Source: Numida meleagris
Lineage: Eukaryota > Chordata > Aves > Galliformes > Numididae
NCBI RefSeq assembly: GCF_002078875.1
Contig: NC_034409.1
Coordinates: 62,720,703 to 62,784,702 of the forward strand
Reading direction: 5' to 3'
Length of the DNA: 64,000 bases
The position numbers and the translations under genes are program-made. Positions 50,343 to 63,590 of this stretch are shown one piece after another (position 1 is the stretch's first letter; each line of letters begins with the position of its first letter). The notes beneath the pieces are model-generated. The model made no database searches, had not been told where the DNA came from, and saw nothing but the letters and a program-made list of their open reading frames with translations.

Positions 50343-50450
50343 CTGTCGAAGAGAGTCAGATGAAGGTGAAGAAGGGCGATTAGAAGAACGGAGGCTAAGG
50401 GAGAGCTCCCACTGGTCAACAAAGAATCGTCGAGACGGTTCAGTCTCAGG
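50343..50450 (-). CDS. MICAL3: MICAL3 exon W5: CH-LIM linker with FVDQWELSLSLRSS motif
   Basis: The exon encodes 36 residues, including PSRRFFVDQWELSLSLRSS and a Ser-rich tail ending DSLRQ. It is 108 bases long and phase 0 at both ends. The acceptor follows a T-rich tract (ttattttttag) and the donor is CAG/gtagca. The segment closely resembles the vertebrate MICAL3 linker shortly before the LIM domain. It has no catalytic motif and is likely mostly disordered. Confidence 0.87.
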
Positions 50451-52960
50451 CTAAAAAATAAAATAAGAATCAAAACAATCATACACAGATATGAAGGAAA
50501 ACCAGGTGAAAATAAAAACAAAAATTCAGGCCCTTCTGCCCACCATAAAAAAAAAATAATTCTTAAAGACACTTGTAGGATAACTTGGAAAAAAATGTCC
50601 AGTGCATCTTCAATTTCTCCCTAGTGAGGCAGAGTATGTTATTCTTAATTTGTCCTTTATTATGTTTTAAGTCATTGAGGGCCATTTGGAAGCAGTTACC
50701 TACTTCCACAGATGTCCAGCCTCCTGTAACCCAACCAACTAAGCCACTGGCACAGATCCCAGATCAATTTCCTCTGTTCCTCCTGTATCTCCTCTTGTTC
50801 CGTATTACTGGCTCAAGGCACTGGGATTATATTTCAGGCCACATGAGACCTCTTCGAGATTTTAACTATAAATACAAAAAAAAAAGATCCTCATCTCCTT
50901 CGAGGTGGGAGAAATTAACTTGTATCCATTGCCAACAAGCAGCATCAGATTTCCAGCATAAAATTTAATGTAAGTAGATTTGAAACACCACAGTAAAAAG
51001 AATTAAACAATATAATGCAATCTGCCATTTCTGCTAATCAAGTGGCAAACAGCAAATCTCAAAGTGAGAATGTGCATCCTTTTGAAACCAGTCCTTCACA
51101 GGAGGACAGAAGATTTGGGCTCCCAACATACTCTTCTCATTACCTTTATGGCTAATTAATGCCCACCTTCCAATATACTTAATGTAAATAGGGAAAAAAA
51201 AAAACAAAAAAAAACAGTAGCTAGACATATCAGACAGTACTGGTAGGAACTGTACATTCCTTAAAATTCCTTAAAATAAAAAAGAAGAAAAAATATGTAA
51301 ATTTCAAATATTTGACTTTCTTTTAAAAGAAAATTATGTTTTGCATTACAAAAAGGACAAAAAAAATGTCATGAAACGACCTACAAAAATAGTTATTTAT
51401 AGCCATTTAGAAAAAGCTAGCTCTGAGATTAAACTAACTGCACAATACAAAATAGCTGGGTTTTCAGAAGCATAACTGTATATTAAACACTGGTTTTCTG
51501 TACTTAAGATCATCAATATTTAATCAAATTGCTTTTCTGAAAATTTCTTACTTCCCTAAGCTTTCTCTTATTACTCTATTTTTTCTTGATTTCTTTCCCT
51601 AAATCCCACATTGTAATGTCATTCTCTGCAGTGTTCCAACATCTGTTTCCTTCTTTGTCTCTGCCTTACCCTCTTTATCCTTTCCTCTACTTTGTGTTCT
51701 TCATCTTCACTATATTTTCTCTCCTCCTTAATTCTACACTATAGAGAATTAGGATTTTTTTTCTCTGCAGTGCAATACTGTTAATCTTTTCCACCCTTAA
51801 AAAGAGCCTGGAAGAGCTAGAAAGCAAGAAGAAGGTAGGAAGTAGATGTTTGGATCCAGACTTTAACTTCTGTATCATTATTTCTATAGAGTGATGAAAC
51901 ACATATGAGCATTCTATCCTTGGATCACATCTGAGATCCTGTGTTGTGTCACCCATTAACAAATAGATGCTGGTAGGTTTCAAGGAGTCTCCTTACCCAC
52001 ACTTTCATGGTTTCTTCTATGCCTGCAACATCCTATCTCAAATACAGCCAAAGGTTCACTCTTCCTTCCTGGAGAACAGCTTCACTGATTTTAATCAGCA
52101 AATCAGCAAAGACTGTATCCCCAAAGAACAGCCGTTAAAAGTGACCTATTTGTTATATATTTCCTTTTGAGATGGCTTGGAAAAGTTACGTCCACCAGCA
52201 AAAGTTATAGGACTGTTTATACTCCTGCTCAAGAAGACAGTTTAATTTTGGATAGTTTAATCAAAACCATAAATTCTGCAAAAAAAAATCACTTCAGTTG
52301 ATAGTGTTTTCTGAAAGTACTCTCCAGTTTGCCAAAGGCTATTGAAGATAACCAAAAACAGAAATGGGGCAAGGAATGAGAAACAAAAGAAGCCACAGCT
52401 CAAACTGGCACACTCCCATATGCCAGAGAAGACAAACAGGAGAGAAAACTAAGCACAAAAACAAACCAAAAGTGTACAGCTGAATCAAAGAAAATTGGCA
52501 CAAGCCGCCAACTCTGTTGTTGGAAATAATAATAAAGGAAGTACGGGCACAAAAGTCGTACTTCAGAGCCAGGAGTTATGATTGGAAAATGCAACTGTTC
52601 TTGCTTCCAGCAGCAAGTAAAACTGGGGAGCAACTGACTGGTAAACGAGCACTGTGTGACTATTTGATCTGGAGTCCAGCTGGTTTTCAGCATGCACTCT
52701 GAAGCTTGGAGGCTTCTTTTTATCTTATTGATTGCACTGTTTTGTGAAACAGAAGCATTCATCAAGGAGACTGTTAAAAGCTGTCAAGCCTGATAAAAAT
52801 ACTACACAAAATAAACTTGTTCTTTCCTTTTTATCCACAGGACTGTGTGCAGCAATGGTCCCTGCATTTCCGTGAGCTCTTCTACCTGCGTGATCCCAGA
52901 TGCCAGCAGTACCCAGACTGGCCCACTGGTACAGGACACAGACAGCAGGGCTGTAGTCAC
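50451..52960 (-). other. MICAL3: MICAL3 intron upstream of W5
   Basis: AT-rich sequence. It contains the alternative downstream donor of putative exon W4 (exon end at 52886). Nothing else is seen. Confidence 0.8.
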
Positions 52961-53065
52961 CTGATGCCTCGCTGCAGGCCTGGGCTCCAGGAGGGCAGCC
53001 AGCTGACATGCCCTTTGTTCAACATTCTCAGGCACTTGGTCGTCAGAAAATAAACGAGGAGATCT
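52961..53065 (-). CDS. MICAL3: Putative MICAL3 cassette exon W4
   Basis: A strong acceptor (a long pyrimidine tract ending cctcacag) is followed by an open phase-0 frame starting RSPRLFSDDQVPENVEQ. A donor at CATCAG/gtgact gives 105 bases (35 residues). A second donor at CACGCAG/gtagaa, leaving 52886 as the last exon base, would give 180 bases (60 residues). Both keep the frame. The first 35 residues look like ordinary linker protein. The extra 25 are more hydrophobic (with TTALLSVSCTSGPVWVLLAS), which makes the longer form less likely. W3 can also join directly to W5, so this exon is not needed for a continuous protein. I do not recognise it from known MICAL3 sequence. Confidence 0.45.
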
Positions 53066-56000
53066 CTGTGAGGTAAGGAAGGAGGGAGGAAGTAAATAAA
53101 AAAAAAAAAGTCCCAAAAGGAAAGGACACAAAAACGCCAGACAAAAGGTATGAAATTCACATGCAGAGCGTGAAAGAAGCTCCCCTCTGAAGATTGTTTT
53201 CATTTCTATTGTGTACTGGGTTACTATTCTAATGAAGTGCTAAATGTTGACCCTCCAGGCCAGGAGAAAGAACAGCTGAATTAGACATTATTCACAGCTC
53301 TCCCACTGCTGCAACAAGCGCAGAGCCTCTCTCTGGTATTACCATCCCTTACCATCCCAAGAACCCCCACCACTCTACATCGAGATGTGGCTTCTCATGC
53401 ACAAAGGAACTTACCAACTCATTCTATTACAGTTCTTTTTTTTTTGTCAAGGACTTCCTTTACGCATCTAAATCAGCATATATTTGTGTTTATCAGATCT
53501 TCTGCACAGAAACGTACATTTTTAGGGGACTGGATTTCAACTTTCATAAAGAACGAATTAGTCTCCTTAAAGATGGTGGTTGTATATAAAAAGAGAATGC
53601 TGTACTTACCAACGAGAGGATGGTTAACCAGACTGGCTGGTTGATGCAAAGCATAGCAAAATCGAACTACCACAGAAGTTTCAGTTTTACTTCTGCACTT
53701 GTCTGCACTGCCATGTCAACACGCTCTAGGCACAATATTTCACACCTCTGCTATTCTGGTCCTTCATATCAGTCTTGCTAGCACGGAAAAAAGACCTGGC
53801 TTTGGGCCTGCTGTACAGGGCAGAAGTATCACTTGCAACACCACACAGCATTAGCAAATTTGTTTGTAGAGCTCAAAAGTAAATGGAGCAGGAACTACAA
53901 ACGTGTGTGAAGAAACCTCAGGCTTAATCTGTCAAGAAAGCCAGAGTGCTGCTACAAATTGTTAACTGTTCTTCAAAGCAGAACAGAAAATAGGGTTCAC
54001 ACCCAATCAGTGAGAAACACTTTTTCCATTCAAATGCATAATACTCTCTATTTTCAGCTGCTTTCAGTTCCACCTACTCCTCTCTACTAGATCATTTTCA
54101 CTACACTAGGGCCTATTATAAAGCTGTGGGTTCTGTGTCACTGCAGACACATGCTCATTCATTTTCCACTGCCTGTCAGAAAACATTCGGCCCACAAGTG
54201 CCTTTTGTGTAGAACACATTTTTGAAGTTCTAACAGTTTTATAGCTGGCTATCATTTATTACTTCATTCATTAAAAGCCTTTACTGGAATGTCAATTAAT
54301 TTGCCAATAAGAATTCAAATCAACTCACTCTTTTGAGTGCCTATCTCTCCTTTTCCCATGCTTCTGTATAATACTGAACCATTCAGACAGCCCGTTGAAC
54401 TTTTCATTAATAAGAAGGCTTCAAAGTCTCCATACTACATAGTGCCTCATCTTTGGCCTGTAGGAGGCAGGATGGAATGCCAGTTGTTTAACCATCCAGA
54501 AAGCAAGCAGCGAACACAATGCAACAGTGTTCGCATGAATTAGCACAAAACATAACTCTTCCTGTTCTGCTACAGCCATAGCATACTTCAATAAAGAGGT
54601 GTATGAGAAGAAGAAGAATGGGAAGAGTTTAAATGCCAAATCCACGGCAAAATGAAAGCATACAGCAAACTGTTGATGAAGGCTTGTTATGCGTTTATGT
54701 GGGCATCACACAGAAATGGTCACTCCTAATTGCAGTTGCAGCGTGTTAACAGCAGCAGTAGGTAAGTGTGTTTCACTACATGGTACATTTGCTCCCTGAA
54801 TTGCACACATCCAACTCAGCATTGTGTCATCAGCGTCCATGCCATTTGTTCATGCTGTTTACCCTTTCCTGTCTGGGACTCTGCTCCCCAGGACATCCAG
54901 CACCAGGTTCCCTGTATGTCTGCAGGCAACAAATTGTGAGCTTAATAACAATCACAGACCAACTTCCTAGTCAAACAGACTTCATCTTACTTTGCTGACA
55001 ACGCAAGCAGAAAAGAAGTCATAATGAAAGGTAAGTATTTTATTGAGAAGAATATTCTACAACTGACAATAATAACTTGGATCCCACAGGGAAGACTTAA
55101 GAAAAACAGTCTCTATATATTCATATTAAGTCGGTTAACTACAATTAGTGCAATAAAGATAATAAGACACTCATACTGTGATGTTAGATCAAAGGAAGTA
55201 AATAGAAAGTTTAAAAGAGGTGGCAGAAAGACTCCATTAGAAGTGCAGAGAGAGTTTTTAAAAGACATCAGTGCAACAAGGACATAGATCCACCTGACTT
55301 GTCATGAGGCCTTGGGCCAAGACAACTTCAGAAAAATAATAAGGAAAAAAAATCTCTTCAAAGGCAGACCCCTCAATTGGCTCTAATGGATTAGCTCTGT
55401 AGCACAGGATATAAATATTCCTCAGAATTAAAAGGAGGAAGCTGACTTTTTTTTTTTTTTAAAGCAAAGAGACATGCAAAAAAGTTTCCTACGGGACACA
55501 ACACAGAAAATAGTGAAAGCATATCTAGACCCAGCAGCAGTAAGCTCTCATGACTGAACTAGGCAAGCGAAAGACAGGACAAACAAAACACTTGGAGAAG
55601 AGAGGGGGGGAAGACAGAGAGCTGAAGGGTCCTCAGTTACTGAAAGCCCTTTTTTTTGTATGGAAAATAATTGTCGTATTGTAGGTTGAAAAGCAAATTT
55701 CACCATTGCCTTCACTTCTCTATCTGCAAACTTGGGGAAAAACTGTTGTTTTCTCATAAAACTTACCTGTTAAAATCTTCAAAAGACTTTGACAAGAGGA
55801 AGACTGTCACAATATCTAGCAATACAGTTCCGCATTCAAGTCAATTCAGTTTAGCCACAGACTTTGCCCATTCTACCCAGATGTACATCCTGAATCCTTC
55901 CTTGCACCATGCTGTCCACAGCGTGCCAGAAAACTAATCACTTTTTTGTTAGGACAGTTTTAAATCAGTTCAGTAAGCATCCCTGGTTTGTCTCATGGGT

Positions 56001-57073
56001 GCACAATCTGACACAGAAGAGGTGGCAGAGAATGTATAGGGGGCAGAAAGGAATGACCCTTCTCTATTCTCCTTAAAGGTAACATGTATTTATGGAGTTG
56101 ATGAGCAAACAGGTGCTCGGAAAAGAAACATTATGTATCTCTGGGGAAATTTACTTGTGTAACTCCTATTGAATGTATGGGATGTCTCTGAAACTGCAGC
56201 TGCCTTTTTATCACCGAAAGATTAGTTCAGGGTTAATGAAGGAGTGGAATTTATTACTGCAGTAGGAAGATGAAACAAAAATAGATACAACTCAAAGAAG
56301 CAGGATGACCGTGTACAGCAAACAAACAGGCATTTAAAGATTTCAGGTAATATTTAACTAGAAAGACAACAAATACACGTGTACACACATCTGGCAGCAG
56401 ATGTATATGCTGTGTGCAGAACAAGGCTTACGGAAAATGCGAACTAAGACGGACAGAACGCAAAGTCTTGTTGAGACAAAAGGCTGGGTGTGGGGGAAAC
56501 AGAAGGACCAATTCAGACACATGCAGGGCACAACAACAGTTCAAAAAAGCACTTCATACAAGTAAACTTCAAAGAGTTTCACGGATAAAAGAGGAAATTC
56601 TCAGTCACACTTGTATAAACAAAATGCAGAGATGGAGAAAACTTGTGGTTTCCATCTCTGAACTACTCCAAAAAGTAGTTTTTTCTGTAGTTCTGCATAG
56701 AAAAAAGGAGTTTTTGGAGGGTGAACAACCCATATGTAATACAGGATCAAGTTCTATTGCTTAGACAGAGGCACACCCCTTCTATTCCATTTCAACTTTG
56801 CTTCTACTCAAAACTGAATAAGGCTGCTGTGATTACCAATTACCCTACAGTGAAATCTCAGAATCTCCAGTGCATCAGATAATCATCATAACCGTATTTT
56901 TTGTAGATAACACACTATCCTGTGTGTCTAATCTAAGAGTTTGATGAAGCTCCATCTACATACGAAAAAAAGAAACTGGAAATGTATTTGTAAATAGGAT
57001 ATCTGGTAACTGATTTAGTCACTTGTACAAGCAGTAATGAAGAGAGAGGGACAGAGCATGCAGAGGAAATCAC
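53066..57073 (-). other. MICAL3: MICAL3 intron between W3 and putative W4
   Basis: A 4-kb intron. A long pyrimidine tract ends it just before W4. Homopolymers occur at about 53.1 and 55.45 kb. No other feature was recognised. Confidence 0.8.
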
Positions 57074-57169
57074 CTGCAGCCTGGGATACGGTGGAGAGGA
57101 AGGTGGAGTGGAAGAAGAGAGCATGATCACTTTTTTGGGGCAGGTCCGAGAACGTTCCTTACTCCTCAT
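57074..57169 (-). CDS. MICAL3: MICAL3 exon W3: Ser/Pro-rich CH-LIM linker, likely alternatively spliced
   Basis: This 96-base exon encodes 32 residues, beginning MRSKERSRTCPKKV and containing SSSTPPSSPPYPRLQ. It is phase 0 at both ends, with acceptor aaaaaaag preceded by a pyrimidine-rich stretch and donor CAG/gtgatt. The acceptor has an A-run just before the AG, which is not ideal. The Arg/Lys-rich start followed by Ser-Pro and Thr-Pro pairs suggests a disordered, possibly phosphorylated and 14-3-3 or SH3-binding segment, but that is inference. Like W2 it can be skipped in frame. Confidence 0.66.
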
Positions 57170-60100
57170 CTTTTTTTAAAACAGAAAAAGAAATAAAAAA
57201 TCGTAATAATGGTAGGAAAGCTAAGATAACGTTTCCATTCGTTGACCTTGGGAAGACAGGCCAGAATGCGTAAGCAGAGAGACTGCAATCTTCTGCTCAC
57301 CACCAGCGATCTAAAGCCACATTTTACCAAAGCTGAAAGAGGTAATTTTTTCTCCTATATTCACATGATCACGTCTTATTTGACAGAATCTTCTACAGAC
57401 AGCCAATAAGCATGTAATTACAGCAATAACCAACTAAATCAACTGTTTCTGACTCAAGGACTTGTGCTCAGACAAATGTACAACTTGGAACTCTCAGCAG
57501 TGGAATTGGACTGCTCTTTTTGCTTCACGAAAAACTACTTATTGTTGTGCTCTGCAGTGTTTAAGAATAACCACTGTGTTGACCTAATTACTCTTGCTGG
57601 CAGTTCATTAGCAATACAAGTCACAGTGCTCTGTTCTCAGCTTCAAATCCATCTTCTCTGCCTTACAGATATTAAACCATTTCAGGCAAATTAAATTGCA
57701 CTTTGCCATTCTACTGGAACAGAAATACAGCTGCTTTAAAGGCAATATGTAGATATCTAGTAATCTGAAGACTGCACAATGCAGGTATGTCCTCATTTTT
57801 ATACACCAAAAAGAACATGCCTTCCTAGTTCTTTATGTCATTGTTACAGATAGTCTTGTAATGTATATTCTGCCTATTGTTTCCTTTGCTTTTTACCAGA
57901 GCATATCTGGTAAATGTTGCACTGCAAAAAAAAAAAAAAAAAAAAAAGCTTGTGTACCTGGAACCAGTGTTAGATAGCCTCTAAAGAAACAGCATTCTAT
58001 TTAAAGATATATACATGTTCACTATGGTCCTGACAGCTGCGCTGGCACTAACATCTTTTGGGTGTTCTCTTCCCCTTCAGCAAAAAAAGTCAATTTTAAT
58101 TCAAACAGATGCTACAAGCAGCTTAAACTAAGCCACATGTCTTTGCAATGAAGTGGATGAGGAACATTTATACGCTCAGCCGTGAAAGCACTAGTCTCAA
58201 GCAGAAAGGGTGCTAACATTTTCAACCACTACAGCTGTTTATGGACTGTCATCTAAAACAGCCTAGTTTGCATTTCAAATTTCAGTATATTCACATGCTT
58301 GTATAATTTTCCACGGCAGATCATAATATATGGCATTGTATAGGATGTAGGATCCATTTCTGAGCATGCAAAGACAAAGATGGCTACAGGAATGAGGAAA
58401 GAAAAACATATCAACATATTCAAATGAGAAATTAATTAGGAAAAACAGTACTGGTAATATAAGATCTCTTCTGCTGAGATTTCAGCTCCAACTGACTGTG
58501 GCCATTTCATTCACTACATGTCTTTAAAGATCACAGTTGTAACAGAGCTACTGAGAAGCGTTTTTACTGCTGCACTTATATCACATTGCAGGGAACCTCC
58601 TCGAAAGAACAAGCATCAGACCTCCAGAGACAGAAGAGACCTGCATTATACAGCATGTGATTTCTGTCTTACATGCATCTTTGTACACATCAGTGATTCC
58701 AGCTTCTGTATTACACACTTCTTGTTGTGAGATCTCTGAAACTGTGGCAGAAGACTGCTGAAAACCATAAGCTGAGAGTCTGGAAAACCAGGACAAAGTT
58801 CAGTTTAAAGGGCTGATCTCCCATTCCATACCCAAACAGTCATATATTCTTCTGGATAGACAGAGTATATGGCTTCATGATCCCAGATGAGACGCTCAAA
58901 AAAGCATGACTGCCCAAAACCAGAAAGCAATAGTACACAATATGGAAGATGTTTTTGCACAGCTAAGAGTTAATTTGAGATTAACCACCGTACCATAAAA
59001 CGCAATCCAAATTTTTTAAGGGATACTATAATCATATAAAAACTTCCACATATTTGTACTGTGCATTTACACAAACATTATCTTAATGCATTACTAGCTG
59101 CTGCTGAGGTGCTCCTAATAGCATGAACTAGTTTTGACAATACAGATTAACATTCTCAATGTGTTGTTCAACAAAGAAAATACTGCAGTTCAATTCATGA
59201 GGAAAACACAGGCCACACTGAATGCACAGAAGCAGACTGAAGAGGTTTCTAATGTTTCAAGGTTATGTCTTTGGAAGAGAGATAGCAAGAAAGTCTTGAG
59301 ATGAAAGTAAAAATTGTTTCAGAATAGATTCTGACAGGACTTTACTCTTTCTTGCAAATTTGTTGTATCAAGCCATCCCTACCCTACCTCTACAACACAC
59401 ACAGAGACACTCTAAATTATGATCTGTTTGCACTGCTGGTCTGGTAACTCTTTCATTTTAATTCTAGAGCAAAGCAAGATCTTAGACTTAAACTGACAAG
59501 CCAGGACAGCTAAGGAAATTCATCTGCCAGACAGTGGCAGACCATAGCCCAAGGCACATGCAAATTTTCCATCAAAACTGGTGCTCCAACCTGGACCACC
59601 TCCTCCTTTGCAACTATCCCATTTTCCCCCTGCAATCACTCTTGCTGCTTTTGCAGTAGTTTCCTCTTCCACGCAGCTTCCAAGATGCAGGACCAAACCT
59701 ATCAATCACACCATAGGAAACTGCCCTTCTCCTAAGAACCCCTGAGGATCTACACTTCACCCTGCCTGTGGGCAAGAACATTAGGCAACTAGCTATTTCC
59801 CTCAAAAGCAGGTCACCACTTTGTCCCCTTAGTAACTGCTTTGCTCCTCTTCAAAAGACTCCTCAGTAGAATGCTTCCACTATGTGGTATTCCTTGTGCG
59901 GAATCACTGAAGGAAGATTCTGCTTCTGAACTCTTGATACCTGTGCCAAACAAGAGAACCCCTTCCCATACCTCCATGAGCAGCTCTTCCTAAATCAGCC
60001 CTTTACAGCCAACACAAATGCTCCCTGAAGAACTTGTCAGGAGCCATACCACTCCTTCACAGCATCTCCACAACACAAACAGGTATCCAGCACCAATTCC

Positions 60101-62387
60101 ACTGCTGGTGATCTGTGGCCCAGGGAATAGCTTTGTAGCTAGTGCCTAATGTCGCTGCAGAAGGCTGTTTTAGTACTGTAGTAAGGCAGTCTCACAGCTA
60201 TCAGATTCCACATGCCTAAGCAACTAGAATTAGCAGTCAGCTGAAGCACTGCTTCAACAACAACTTCCCGCAGGATGGATTTCTGTCCCAGCTTGGCAAA
60301 GCTGGCTGCTTGGTTCACTGGATGGCTTCTAGCCTCTCCTGATCTCCCATCAGTCCAGAATAAATAGTTCTATATACTTCCAAAGGCTTTTGGATGGAGA
60401 CAAGTCATGCTCTTCATTTCCCCAAAATTCCTAAGGAACCTCTGGAAGAGGGACATTATGAACTGCTTCTTTGATCCTAATTCTGAAGACTGTACACCTT
60501 GGAGATCCACTTTTACTCTTCTCCATTTCATTGTCAGACGAAAAGCATGAAATTTGCACCCAAGAACCAACCATCTTCTGTTGACATAGTAAAAGCTCAT
60601 CAAGGTAAGATTAAGCTCATCAAGGAGCAATGGTGAGTGGAAAAGTACCCAAAAACAGCTATCAGTGTCATGTTAAATAAAAAAAAACTAAGTACTTCGA
60701 ATGTACAATTATTAAATGAAGTTTTTTCAAGAATTTGCCCTACACTGCCACGTATATGGAGATGGCTATCAATTGTTGAGGGAGACTAGAGGACTTTTTT
60801 CTCTCCTTTTCAATAAATTGTGTGGTTCCAAACAAGAACAAAAACAAGAATAAACTGGTTTCGAGAAGAAAATCCTCATAATAAAAATGGGAAACAAAAA
60901 TTACAAAAGGAAGACAATAAGAACTTCTGTGTTTCACTGTAAAGGCTAGATTACAAAGCCTTCATACAGTTTCAGCAGTAAGTTCAAATATAACTCTCAA
61001 GGCTGCAGGGATGGGATCTTCTCCAAGGTCAAAACCACAAATCTTAATTCGTCTGAACTGAGAAAGACAACCAGTGCAATGCAATTTTCCTTTTACTGTA
61101 AGGTAGAGGGCACCACAAGCAGTGCTCATCAACTGCACTGGTATTGTACAGCTGTCTACAATTCTTCCGCATCATTTCTCCCCTATACGGAGAAGTACTC
61201 CTAAAATCTGAAATCTGTCTTCATCATGGATGATGAGTATCCACTTGAAAGTACTCATTAGCTTATAAAGAAAATTTTGAAGAGAAGGTAGAAGAATAAA
61301 CAAGTCAGGAAAACTAAGCGTAATGTCGACATTTTTAAGACAGTCTTAATGACAACAATTCCCCTGCTTTGAGTTTTCTTCTTTGGAAAGAAATCTTCTA
61401 GATGATGGCACTGGTCATGACATGAAGCACTACTTGCGTTGAATACCTTAAGCATAAAGTACACCATGAATCCATAAACATGCAGAAAAGTCAACTTCCA
61501 AAGTACTGTGATTTTCTTCCTCTTGACTCCAAAGTACGCACTGATTAAACTGCAACCAGAAAGAAACAGATGCTTCTCTACATTATGACTGCCAGAAAAA
61601 TATATCTCAGCACTCTCAGAAACAAGAGAGTGTGATTTGCACAGGGAAGAAGTGGAAGTAGAGGAAGCAGTAAGATAAGTATCCCGTTTGCCTGAAAAGA
61701 CTGACTGTCACAAGTCTTGCTTTTGAAAGTGCGCTGCTGAAAAAAAAACACGAGTAATGATAATGAGTCAAAACACACTGGAGAGAAAATAAAATATGAT
61801 ACCTAATGATTTTTCTTCTGTTGATCCCTGTTCTGTCACTCTGCATGGCAGAAAATCTAAAATATACTTAGTCTACAGTACTACAGGAATCTGCAATGCA
61901 ATGAAGGTGATAATGTGGCAAGCTGGGTCACAAAGAAAGGGAAACTACAGTAACTGAAAAGTCTCTTCTAACTGCAGAATATGTAAGATTTCATGTGAAT
62001 AGAAAAACTGATAACCAATTTTGCTTTTTATACTTATGAAGAGCTTCAATATTACAGCTTCCACAACACTTTTAACCTCGCTGGCTGCAGTAATTGCCAA
62101 CATACTCTCTATTCTTTTCCACATGAATAATCGAGAAATACCCCAGATGATACAACATTGCATCTGCAGGCAAGGTTTCCGATGAAGCAACCACTGAAGC
62201 CCTAGAGAGCTGAAACTAGCATAAGAGGCAGGCTTTGATTTTATTCATTACAAATTAAATTGTTAAAAATAAGAGACTCACATTGAAAGGACCGGTTTTG
62301 CTGGAAAACGATTGGTTTAAAAAACAGGAGAGTGAGAGCTGGTGTTGGGTGCAGGCAACAGATCATACTCATAATCAGTTTCTTTAC
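57170..62387 (-). other. MICAL3: MICAL3 intron between W2 and W3
   Basis: A 5.2-kb intron with donor gtaaag and the (A)22 run at 57.9 kb. The stretch at 59.4-60.4 kb is somewhat more GC-rich than its surroundings but shows no feature I can name. Confidence 0.82.
57926..57947. repeat. (A)22 homopolymer
   Basis: Twenty-two consecutive A on the + strand (T on the transcribed MICAL3 sense strand), in the intron upstream of W3. No recognisable retroposon body is attached on its 5' side. Confidence 0.95.
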
Positions 62388-62480
62388 CTGTTTCCACTGG
62401 GGTATAGGAGCTAGACGGCCCTGCTCTCGTCTGCTGGATGGTTGATTGTGAACACGTTCTTGATAAGGCAGGACAGGCTG
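62388..62480 (-). CDS. MICAL3: MICAL3 exon W2: CH-LIM linker, likely alternatively spliced
   Basis: This 93-base exon encodes 31 residues, from QPVLPYQERVHNQ to PIPQWKQ, with phase 0 at both ends. The donor is CAG/gtaaag. The acceptor is a tandem gcagcag, so the splice site could also fall three bases further in, at 62477, removing one Gln. The peptide is basic, polar and without a domain. It could be skipped without changing the frame. I do not recall this segment in the canonical human protein, and the CH to LIM distance there looks shorter, so it may be isoform-specific or lineage-specific. Confidence 0.68.
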
Positions 62481-63590
62481 CTGCATGCAGGTTGCAGGGC
62501 AAGTGGGTTGGGAGCAAGGAGGAATGATATAATAGCAGAAGAAATTTAAGGAAAGCCAAAGAAATGGGAGACACAATCAGACATACAAACATTTAAGAAA
62601 AAAAAAACAGAGGGTAGGGGAGAATTCATTTAGCAAGTCATATATGAAAAGGGAAAAGACAAAAAAAAAAGGGGGGGGAAATGCACATTTTTTGGACCTT
62701 CCCTTTATTTTCATTATTTCTTCAATTCAGCCTGGTTATTCTAGACAATAAGCAGTGGCCAAGGAAACATTTTTTTGATAAACGGTAGGATATAAGTCAC
62801 CATTCTGAGATTATGCTATGCTACTAACACTGGTGTGCAATGTAGCATACGTACACCTAAATTCAGCTTAAAGTAGCTAGATAAGGTTCCATTCACAATC
62901 TGGCCAGGGCAGCAGAGTTTGACATGAGCTATGAAGACAGAGTAAGCTTTAGAGCAACTCAGGCACTTAAACCATACTGGGCCTCATACTGCTGACACTG
63001 CACCGCTAGCAGTACCTTGAACTGACTCAACATAACTTCAGATATGACTACCCTGCAGTTGCAGTAGTTCAGATACTGTACTGAATAACCAGCAGTCACC
63101 AGGAAGCCTTATTTGAATTGATATAAACATTCTGATTGTAAAGAACCTCCCAGCTATTTATCTGCTATGCTTATGTGCAGATAGAAAACTTAATCACAGC
63201 CCACAAGAATAAACATATAACCTGATAATGAAAATCTTCAAATTAGAAACTAAATTAGAATTATTAAAGGTTAGAAATGGGATTTTCCTGGACAGCTTTT
63301 CCAACAGCAATAGTAATTATAAAAGAAACTTAATTCGTGGTCAGGTATTTTTGAAAGAGATTATGTAACATAATACTGGCAGTAACAGGAAAGTGGACTT
63401 TCATTAGGAAGTTCATCATCTCATACTCCTAAATTTAATTTCTTTCTCTTTTGAGTAACCTTCACTCCTCCCTAGCAGAGCCTTTGAAGTAGAAGAGCAC
63501 CGCTAGCATCCAGTCTTGAGGAATGCATGTTATTACTCACAATTTTCTGTCATGATTCCAAAATACTAGGATTTATTGACCATCTCCTAC
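62481..63590 (-). other. MICAL3: MICAL3 intron between W1 and W2
   Basis: A 1.1-kb intron with donor gtagga and a pyrimidine-rich acceptor region ending gcagcag. Nothing else is seen. Confidence 0.85.

Noticed and set aside
52400..52765. Minus-strand frame of 121 codons next to putative exon W4
   Set aside because: The composition is random-like and I saw no suitable acceptor and donor around it that would join to the MICAL3 phases.
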